The notes under the pieces: model-generated
Seen by the model: the letters and a program-made list of their open reading frames with translations, nothing else
Database searches by the model: none
Told to the model about the DNA's origin: nothing
In this document: in pieces, positions 1-3,729 of the stretch
Layout: every line of letters starts with the position of its first letter
Position numbering within the stretch: the stretch's first letter is position 1
Position numbers and translations under genes: made by a program
Source: a bacterium
GTDB lineage: Bacteria; Patescibacteriota; Minisyncoccia; Portnoybacterales; JAGGTM01
Direction of reading: 5' to 3'
NCBI GenBank assembly: GCA_021163745.1
Contig: JAGGTM010000018.1
Span: 1-10,785 of the forward strand
Length of the DNA stretch: 10,785 nucleotides

Positions 1-83
1 TCTATATGCTCTTGATATTGATTGATCGCCTGAAGTTCCCCTACCAAATCCTCTCTTAAATTTTCTAAATCGCTGTTATTCAT
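1..83 (-). CDS. Ferritin-like (rubrerythrin-type) protein, N-terminal fragment cut by window edge
   Basis: An open frame starts with ATG at 83 and runs off the left edge after 27 codons. The visible peptide is acidic and helical, and carries ELQAINQYQEHI. That pattern resembles the first metal-ligand helix of small ferritin-like/rubrerythrin proteins (E16 as ligand, with a nearby Tyr/His); it is recognised from pattern only. Such proteins bind a di-iron or di-manganese centre and act in peroxide or iron handling. A weak purine stretch (AGAAG) lies about 11 nt upstream of the ATG. It is separated from the Nudix gene by about 150 nt and is the last gene in the direction of transcription. The family call is tentative because most of the protein is outside the window. 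Confidence 0.5.
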   Translation of the reverse strand, partial: MNNSDLENLREDLVGELQAINQYQEHI

Positions 84-235
84 AATTTTATAACTTCTAC
101 AATTTTAAAAATTAACCTTCGACCTTTAAACCTTAAATTTTGTTTTTTATTTTTTCCAAAAGTCATAAAATCACTCATCTTCATTTTCACCAATTCCCCC
201 TCAAATCTTTTGCTAAAATTAATGGGTTAATTTTT
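84..235. other. Intergenic gap without a supported gene
   Basis: This AT-rich stretch lies between the Nudix stop and the ferritin-like start. I see no ORF with coding character. It holds an AT-only inverted repeat (aaaattaa at 215-222, ttaatttt at 227-234) next to the Nudix stop codon. That could act as a weak terminator in either direction, but it lacks the GC-rich stem and the promoter found at the equivalent positions of the other cassettes. Confidence 0.5.
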
Positions 236-682
236 CTAAAAATGAGAGGTGACTTTATCATAAATTTGACTTACCCAAAAAATTTTTTTATTTTTTAGCC
301 ATCTCAAAATAGCTTTCTGTAATGCTCTCGGCAGAATCTTTTCTTTAGAAAATCTATTTTTATCAAAAAAGACAAAATCAATATGACCTTCTTTACTTTC
401 TTCACTTATTTTATCAGGAATTACATTAAACACTAGATTGATTTCATGATGTCTTTGGTTGTCCTCTTCATAAATGTTATCTACCAATCCAACAAATGAA
501 TACTTTTTAATACCAATACCTAACTCTTCTTTAATCTCTCTCAAAAGAGCTTTGGGTATGCTTTCACCAAAATTAAGATGTCCCCCGGGAAAGAAATAAT
601 AACCCTTTTCTTTATGATAACAAACTAAAATTTTATTCTGATGTCGAATAATAGCCCTAATACAAACCTCAAATTTTTCCAT
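236..682 (-). CDS. Nudix hydrolase
   Basis: A 148-aa protein of the family that hydrolyses nucleoside diphosphates linked to another moiety, using Mg2+ or Mn2+. A complete Nudix box is visible: G34-x5-E40-x7-R48-E49-x2-E52-E53-x-G55-I56, with the metal-binding REIKEE core intact and the preceding FFPGG strand-turn. The substrate cannot be read from sequence; candidates include damaged (d)NTPs, ADP-ribose and NAD-type compounds. I chose ATG at 682. A TTG at 697 in the same frame would add five residues, but neither start has a strong Shine-Dalgarno. The gene is the distal cassette of the repeat array, preceded by the hairpin at 729-756. Unlike the other three cassette genes it has no plus-strand RNA unit at its 3' end. 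Intact catalytic residues argue that it is functional. Confidence 0.9.
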   Translation of the reverse strand: MEKFEVCIRAIIRHQNKILVCYHKEKGYYFFPGGHLNFGESIPKALLREIKEELGIGIKKYSFVGLVDNIYEEDNQRHHEINLVFNVIPDKISEESKEGHIDFVFFDKNRFSKEKILPRALQKAILRWLKNKKIFWVSQIYDKVTSHF

Positions 683-725
683 AATTTCATTCTTCAATTA
701 ATTTTTCGCTTTTTTTACCTTGCTC

Positions 726-866
726 AACATTCTCACATTCTCAAGAATGTGAGAATATTTTTGTTTATATTTTCTCAACCTTCTTAACCCTTCACAACCC
801 CAAATCCTCCCAGTTAGCAAAATTGTTTTTTAATTTTTTTGATGGTTTATTAAAATAAATCCATCT
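726..866 (-). repeat. Array repeat copy 1 (hairpin plus NWEDLGL tail)
   Basis: This is the first of four related copies (others at 1858-2030, 2861-3016 and 3511-3667). On the minus strand it contains the codons for WIYFNKPSKKLKNNFANWEDLGL and a stop, a short spacer, and then the hairpin at 729-756. The tail segment on the plus strand includes aatcctcccagttagcaaaa, shared almost exactly with copies 2 and 4. The conserved leader between hairpin and gene seen in copies 2 and 4 is absent or too diverged here. Confidence 0.85.
729..756 (+). terminator. 13-bp hairpin followed by T-rich tract (copy 1)
   Basis: Arms attctcacattct (729-741) and agaatgtgagaat (744-756) are perfectly complementary around a 2-nt loop. 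They are followed on the plus strand by attttt. It is shaped like a plus-strand intrinsic terminator, although the nearest genes run on the minus strand, where the hairpin sits in the 5' leader of the Nudix gene. It may instead be a structural part of the repeat. Confidence 0.55.
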
Positions 867-1016
867 GCCTTTATACCTATACGGATTAGTATTAGCAACG
901 ATCCCGCCGAAAAGCTTCTTACCTTTCTTGTTTTCTTTTTGAATATACTTACATAATCTCTCTAACAATTCATCTATTGCATTTTGTTGGTAGATTTTAG
1001 TTGCATAGTTATCCAC
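792..1016 (-). CDS. Small protein of unknown function, 74 aa (array-associated)
   Basis: A small basic protein I do not recognise. It has an amphipathic, charged N-terminal half (residues ~8-33), then a GGIVANTNPY turn and an aromatic segment GRWIYFNKPSKK, ending in NNFANWEDLGL. The only in-frame start is GTG at 1016, because a TAA lies three codons upstream. That GTG sits inside the TTATCCACA motif at 1009-1017 and has no Shine-Dalgarno, so translation could be leaderless or absent. Its C-terminal codons recur in frame at three other places in the array, all with a stop codon kept. A 28-codon internally deleted version is at 1975-2061. These recurrences support it as the intact member of a decayed family. 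Its start region abuts the divergent plus-strand promoter at 1026. Confidence 0.5.
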   Translation of the reverse strand: MDNYATKIYQQNAIDELLERLCKYIQKENKKGKKLFGGIVANTNPYRYKGRWIYFNKPSKKLKNNFANWEDLGL

Positions 1017-1017
1017 A
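1009..1017 (+). promoter_or_regulatory. DnaA-box-like motif (unit 1)
   Basis: TTATCCACA is an exact match to the classical DnaA box. It lies 8 nt upstream of the -35 at 1026. The same 9-mer occurs only twice more in the window, each time 7-9 nt upstream of an equivalent promoter. Binding by DnaA is inferred. Confidence 0.55.
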
Positions 1018-1025
1018 ATCTTTTA

Positions 1026-1053
1026 TTGACAATTTATTGATATTTGTTATTAT
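1026..1053 (+). promoter_or_regulatory. Sigma-70-type promoter for small RNA 1
   Basis: A perfect TTGACA (1026-1031), a 16-nt spacer and TATTAT (1048-1053) give a predicted start near 1060. It points away from the 74-aa ORF and towards the folded RNA segment at 1060-1130. Confidence 0.65.
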
Positions 1054-1059
1054 ATTCTT

Positions 1060-1130
1060 AAGCAAGTAAATCCTCGTGCGTGGGCTTCCGGATGGTTGCT
1101 CGTAAATAGCGCACGGGGTTTTGCTTTTTT
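1060..1130 (+). ncRNA. Candidate small RNA 1 with intrinsic terminator
   Basis: Immediately after the predicted promoter, a segment of about 70 nt can fold into one long rod. AAGCAA (1060-1065) pairs with TTGCTT (1121-1126), and cctcgtgcg (1072-1080) pairs with cgcacgggg (1110-1118) with one G-U. A short inner stem lies around 1082-1101. It ends in a T-rich run (1125-1130). There is no convincing ORF on this strand. The T-run overlaps the stop codon (1129-1131) of the convergent DUF3800 gene, so the RNA is convergent to that mRNA and would overlap its 3' end. The same layout recurs at 2108-2181 and 3101-3149 with unrelated sequences. A shared gene terminator is an alternative, but the strong promoter favours a separate RNA. 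Confidence 0.6.
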
Positions 1131-1767
1131 AAGGAAACAATGGATTTTCTTCAATAATTTTATTTTTAATCAAATTATAATAACTATCATCCCCATACTC
1201 GTATTTTCTAAAAATTGCCCAACTTGTAAAATCCGCCGCCTGTAATGACTTCTCTTCGTAAGGAGTTTTAATAACAACTCTAACATTAACTTTGTGACGG
1301 TTAACAATTTGATTATTGAGATAGTTTTTGAAATTTTGGTTAATAAATTTGTTAGTTTCTCTTCTTGAGGCAATAAGTAAAATGGTTTTTGATAAAGGCA
1401 ATAACTTTTTAGTATATATCCTATCCAATAAAATATTGGCAACATAGTTATACAATACTTGTTTTTCATTCTGAAGTTTTGTATAAACCCTCTTTTTATT
1501 TAAATAAATTGTCATAATCGCACAATCTTTTTCTGATAATCTTTTAAGCAATCTCTGGCGAGTAATTGGCTTTTCTTTTACGGCATGCAAAATTCCAAAC
1601 CTCCTTTTATATTTCTTTTTTAATTCCGAATGTGTTTTCCTAATGATTTTTTCTATAGACCTCTTGTTTTCTACAAATAAACAAGTAATTGTAAAAACCT
1701 TTGAAGTTTTCTTCTTTTTGAAATTAAAACCCAAATCTCCTGATTCGTCTAAAAATATATAGCCCAT
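1129..1767 (-). CDS. DUF3800 domain protein
   Basis: A 212-aa protein with the hallmarks of DUF3800: an N-terminal FLDESGDLGF (D7, E8, D11), a central GILHAVK, LLIASRRE around the middle, and the C-terminal SLQAADF..W...KYEYGDD..Y (D179 onward). Family knowledge: DUF3800 proteins are thought to adopt an RNase H-like fold with acidic catalytic residues, and they are common near phage, mobile and defence genes. Their substrate is not established. Length and all the acidic motifs look intact. Start ATG 1767 is clear but has only a weak AAAGAGAA purine stretch upstream. It is preceded by repeat copy 2 and its conserved leader. Its stop codon overlaps the terminator T-tract of the convergent small RNA 1. 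Confidence 0.85.
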   Translation of the reverse strand: MGYIFLDESGDLGFNFKKKKTSKVFTITCLFVENKRSIEKIIRKTHSELKKKYKRRFGILHAVKEKPITRQRLLKRLSEKDCAIMTIYLNKKRVYTKLQNEKQVLYNYVANILLDRIYTKKLLPLSKTILLIASRRETNKFINQNFKNYLNNQIVNRHKVNVRVVIKTPYEEKSLQAADFTSWAIFRKYEYGDDSYYNLIKNKIIEENPLFP

Positions 1768-1857
1768 AAATTAAAAATTTATTCTCTTTAAGTCTTTCTC
1801 AGTTTTTTTCTTTTAATCTTTGTTGCCCTTTAAGATACTTTTCAAATCCTGAGGTTG

Positions 1858-2030
1858 ACTTTTTCAGACCTTTTAGTTTAGATTCTTGCTTAACTTAATA
1901 TTTTCACAACATTCTCACATTCTTGAGAATGTGAGAATGTTTTTTGTTTGCATTTCTTCAATTTTCTCAACCTTCTACAACCCCAAATCCTCCCAGTTAG
2001 CAAAATTGTTTTTTAATTTTTTTTGAATTA
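1858..2030 (-). repeat. Array repeat copy 2 (leader, hairpin, tail)
   Basis: This copy includes a leader block (1858-1907) nearly identical to 3511-3560, the hairpin at 1908-1941, and the tail encoding KKLKNNFANWEDLGL-stop on the minus strand (from 1975 upward). The plus-strand core aatcctcccagttagcaaaa matches copies 1 and 4. Similarity to copy 4 continues, weaker, through 1768-1857 up to the DUF3800 start. Confidence 0.88.
1908..1941 (+). terminator. 16-bp perfect hairpin followed by T-run (copy 2)
   Basis: Arms aacattctcacattct (1908-1923) and its complement (1926-1941) enclose a 2-nt loop and are followed by a run of T on the plus strand. It has the shape of a plus-strand intrinsic terminator. 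Each arm is itself built of a repeated attct(c) element. Confidence 0.6.
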
Positions 2031-2061
2031 CTTGAATTACTTTGGACATAAAATTATCCAC
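1975..2061 (-). pseudogene. 28-codon internally deleted relative of the 74-aa array ORF
   Basis: From GTG at 2061 the frame reads MDNFMSKVIQVIQKK and ends KNNFANWEDLGL-stop. The first eight residues match the 74-aa ORF (MDNYATKI) and so do the last twelve, but the middle is missing. The GTG sits at the same offset inside a TTATCCACA motif as in the 74-aa ORF. The frame remains open across the deletion. It may be a relic or a minimal peptide; there is no ribosome binding site. Confidence 0.5.
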
Positions 2062-2062
2062 A
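2054..2062 (+). promoter_or_regulatory. DnaA-box-like motif (unit 2)
   Basis: An exact TTATCCACA, 9 nt upstream of the -35 at 2072, in the same orientation as unit 1. Confidence 0.55.
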
Positions 2063-2071
2063 GGCACTTGC

Positions 2072-2101
2072 TTGACAAATTATATATCAACTTGCTATAT
2101 T
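2072..2101 (+). promoter_or_regulatory. Sigma-70-type promoter for small RNA 2
   Basis: TTGACA (2072-2077), an 18-nt spacer and TATATT (2096-2101) predict a transcription start near 2108, just before the first hairpin of the RNA. Confidence 0.65.
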
Positions 2102-2107
2102 AATAAT

Positions 2108-2181
2108 GTCTTTCAGTTGTGCCATACAACTGAAAGGGTACTACATCCAAGGGCAATCCTCCTCGCGGAGGATTGTTTTTT
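2108..2181 (+). ncRNA. Candidate small RNA 2 with two perfect hairpins
   Basis: Hairpin 1 has an 11-bp perfect stem (ctttcagttgt 2110-2120, acaactgaaag 2126-2136) with a 5-nt loop. A single-stranded linker of about 17 nt follows. Hairpin 2 has a 9-bp stem (caatcctcc 2154-2162, ggaggattg 2167-2175) with a tcgc loop and a run of six T. This is a textbook intrinsic terminator and gives a well-bounded transcript of about 73 nt. The T-run overlaps the stop codon (2180-2182) of the convergent NYN gene. It is the best-defined of the three RNAs. A plus-strand ORF spanning this segment has no coding character. Confidence 0.72.
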
Positions 2182-2773
2182 ATTTCCCTTTCTCTTTTCT
2201 GTACCTCAACTCTTTTCCCCAGACATCCTCTTTTATTTTTAAAATATCAAAATATCCGTCCCCGCCCGTTCTTAATTCTTCTGAAATGTTATTCTGAGAA
2301 GAAAAAATATAAACTTTTTTGCCAGCCCTTCTAAGATAAGACACCAAAGCCAAGAAATCAGAATCTCCAGTAAAGAAGACTGCAAGATTATATTTTTTGA
2401 TATGATGCAAAGCATCAATCGTTATTTCAACGTCCATATTACCTTTTTCTTCAATTGATTGTCCTTCATCAGTAATTATAGTTATACGTTTTAATTTTTT
2501 CTTCCGAACAATAAAATTCAATCCTTTTTTCAAGAAAGTATAAAATTTATGCTTTCCCGTTAAATCATAATCCCGGGTACCATCAGCCGGATAACAAGTA
2601 TAATAAAAAACTTGTATTAAATCAGCATTAAATTTTTTCTTTAAAAATATCTTTAATTTTCCGTAATCAAAAAGTTTTCCTTTGGCTTTCTGAACTTCCC
2701 AGATATTTGAAGCGTCGATAAACACATAAACAATTTTTTGATTTTCTGTTGTATTATTTTTTTGATAAAACAT
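2180..2773 (-). CDS. NYN (LabA/PIN-like) domain RNase
   Basis: A 197-aa protein with an essentially complete NYN domain, a PIN-like fold that cleaves RNA with metal ions bound by acidic residues. Visible motifs are VFIDASNIW (D20, N23), a KGNMDVEITIDAL segment (D114, D120), TGDSDFLALV (D137, D139) and YIFSSQNNISEELR, in the expected order. The catalytic acid set is intact. The ~25-residue C-terminal tail is basic. Family knowledge: NYN proteins are RNases, often in accessory loci; the RNA target here is unknown. Start ATG 2773 has GGA at about 8 nt. That GGA borders an AT-rich 9-bp inverted repeat (2781-2789 with 2799-2807) that might influence initiation. Repeat copy 3 lies upstream. Its stop overlaps the terminator of small RNA 2. 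Confidence 0.88.
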   Translation of the reverse strand: MFYQKNNTTENQKIVYVFIDASNIWEVQKAKGKLFDYGKLKIFLKKKFNADLIQVFYYTCYPADGTRDYDLTGKHKFYTFLKKGLNFIVRKKKLKRITIITDEGQSIEEKGNMDVEITIDALHHIKKYNLAVFFTGDSDFLALVSYLRRAGKKVYIFSSQNNISEELRTGGDGYFDILKIKEDVWGKELRYRKEKGK

Positions 2774-2860
2774 ATTATTTCCAAAAAACTAAATTTTTGT
2801 TTTTTAGCCCAATTTTACCTTTCAACCATTAAACAACCCTCGTTTGCTTTTACTTAATTC

Positions 2861-2903
2861 AACATTCTCAGCCAGCACCGTTCTGGTGCTGGGTGAGAAT
2901 GTT
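2861..2903 (+). terminator. Hairpin with substituted core, followed by T-run (copy 3)
   Basis: The outer 10-bp stem (2861-2870 with 2894-2903) is the same as in copies 2 and 4. The inner part is replaced by a different, GC-rich stem (cagcacc 2873-2879, ggtgctg 2885-2891). Pairing is preserved although the sequence changed, so the structure itself appears to be maintained. T-rich on the plus-strand side. Confidence 0.6.
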
Positions 2904-3016
2904 TTTTGTTCGTTCTTTCTCAATCTTTTTGGCTTCTATTCTTCTAAAATCAAATCCTCCCAGTTGGTAAAATTGTTTTTTAATTCTTTTGAAGGTTTGT
3001 CAAAATAAACCCATCT
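2861..3016 (-). repeat. Array repeat copy 3 (diverged)
   Basis: It consists of the hairpin with substituted core plus a tail that reads RWVYFDKPSKELKNNFTNWEDLILEE-stop on the minus strand (2936-3016). This aligns with the C-terminal third of the 74-aa ORF with conservative changes. A TAA at 3017-3019 closes the frame upstream and no start codon is present, so the coding part is a relic, probably frameshifted. Confidence 0.8.
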
Positions 3017-3051
3017 TTAACCTTTGCTTTCTGTATTTTGAATTCTCAAAT

Positions 3052-3060
3052 TGTGGATAA
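3052..3060 (-). promoter_or_regulatory. DnaA-box-like motif, inverted (unit 3)
   Basis: TGTGGATAA on the plus strand, the reverse complement of TTATCCACA, lies 7 nt upstream of the -35 at 3068. The orientation is opposite to units 1 and 2 but the distance to the promoter is kept. Confidence 0.5.
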
Positions 3061-3067
3061 CTTTTGC

Positions 3068-3095
3068 TTGACATAGGGTTTAGCTTTGATATAAA
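3068..3095 (+). promoter_or_regulatory. Sigma-70-type promoter for small RNA 3
   Basis: TTGACA (3068-3073), a 16-nt spacer and TATAAA (3090-3095) predict transcription from about 3101. Confidence 0.65.
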
Positions 3096-3100
3096 TCACG

Positions 3101-3149
3101 AAGGGGAAAAGACTTGCGGGCTTGTCCCGCAAGCAACACCCCTTTTTAT
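3101..3149 (+). ncRNA. Candidate small RNA 3, nested hairpin with terminator
   Basis: The predicted RNA of about 49 nt folds into a nested stem. Outer aagggg (3101-3106) pairs with cccctt (3139-3144). After an internal loop, the inner 8-bp stem cttgcggg/cccgcaag closes a 5-nt loop (3113-3133). A T-run at 3143-3147 follows. The T-run overlaps the stop codon (3146-3148) of the convergent truncated NYN gene, exactly as in the other two units. The inner hairpin is also followed by a T-rich stretch on the minus strand, so it may terminate both ways. Confidence 0.6.
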
Positions 3150-3430
3150 TTTTGCCTTTTTCCAACCTTTCTTTCCAAATAATTAACAAAATCCATATAA
3201 AATAAAGTTGGCTTGAAAACCACGATATAACCTGCTTTTTGTAAATATGTATATAAAGATTCATTTCCTGGTAAGTATCCAATAAAAATAAAAGATTTTT
3301 CCACTCTGTATTTATCTCTAAGATAAATATAAAACCTAGCAAAATCTAATTTCCAGCCACAACTTTTTATGGCTAAATACAAATTATTACTGCCTATAAA
3401 AGTATAAACTTTTTCTTTTTTGTTCTTCAT
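3146..3430 (-). pseudogene. Truncated NYN-domain protein lacking catalytic residues
   Basis: A 94-aa ORF that matches the N-terminal half of a NYN/LabA-type protein. It has a first strand (VYTFIGSNNLYLAIKS), the WKLDFARF helix, and the RVEKSFIFIGYLPGNESLYTYLQKAGY segment ending at VVFKPTL. The first catalytic position, normally Asp in F-I-D-x-x-N, is Gly13 here. The whole second half, with the remaining acidic residues, is missing. After FKPTL an unrelated basic tail of about 18 residues runs straight into small RNA 3. It is therefore catalytically dead as an RNase. It could be a decayed cassette or a retained binding or decoy half-domain. ATG 3430 has only a weak AGAG upstream. Repeat copy 4 with the long conserved leader precedes it. 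Confidence 0.65.
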
Positions 3431-3510
3431 AAAAATTTCTCTAAATTCTCTTTTATTTCTTCTCTAATCTTTGTCCTTCTTTAAGATTATATATTTAAAT
3501 TTTGAGATCA

Positions 3511-3667
3511 ACTTTTTCAGACCTTTTAGTTTAGATTTTTGCTTAACTTAATATTTTCACAACATTCTCACATTCTTAAGAATGTGAGAATGTTTTTTTT
3601 GTTCGCTCTCTCTCAATCTTTTTGATTCCTATTTTTCCAACCCCAAATCCTCCCAGTTAGCAAAATG
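3511..3667 (-). repeat. Array repeat copy 4 (leader, hairpin, tail)
   Basis: This copy contains the leader block 3511-3560 (one mismatch to 1858-1907 over most of its length), the hairpin 3561-3594, and the tail FANWEDLGLEK-stop (3629-3667, minus strand). Homology to the other copies stops abruptly at about 3667, inside the tail. Beyond it lies sequence that is in frame with the DUF262 gene, so this is the edge of the array. Confidence 0.85.
3561..3594 (+). terminator. 16-bp perfect hairpin followed by T8 (copy 4)
   Basis: Arms aacattctcacattct (3561-3576) and its complement (3579-3594) have a 2-nt loop and are followed by T to 3600. Apart from the loop bases it is identical to the copy 2 hairpin. 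Confidence 0.62.
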
Positions 3668-3729
3668 TAGCGAGAATATCCTTCAAAAAGATTAAGTTTT
3701 GATGGCGGAGATAAATTGTCTGATTTTGG

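Noticed and set aside
215..234. Terminator or fourth small RNA at the Nudix 3' end
   Set aside because: The stem is only A/T and no promoter precedes it, so it is too weak to call.
1060..1130. tRNA or type III toxin-antitoxin RNA
   Set aside because: No cloverleaf, and no tandem RNA repeats or ToxN-type gene downstream in the same direction; the RNA is convergent to the protein gene.
1170..1469. Second-frame minus-strand ORF inside the DUF3800 gene
   Set aside because: It is a frame shadow of a gene with clear family motifs; no independent coding signal.
2042..2297. Plus-strand ORFs of 66 and 63 codons over small RNA 2
   Set aside because: They run through the promoter, both hairpins and the antisense of the NYN gene; composition is that of an untranslated structured RNA and antisense sequence.
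3046..3342. 98-codon minus-strand ORF overlapping the truncated NYN gene
   Set aside because: It crosses the promoter and folded RNA of unit 3, and the other frame carries the NYN motifs.
726..3667. Integron attC sites
   Set aside because: The tail contains gttagc, but the paired core sites and the imperfect long-stem attC architecture are not seen, and no tyrosine recombinase gene is present.
726..3667. CRISPR array
   Set aside because: Repeat copies are about 0.7-1.2 kb apart, long, degenerate and separated by genes; there are no short regular spacers or cas genes.
3668..3729. A fourth promoter-RNA unit between repeat copy 4 and the DUF262 stop
   Set aside because: No TTATCCACA, no TTGACA, and only a short ggctagcc palindrome; the stretch reads as in-frame extension of the DUF262 gene instead.
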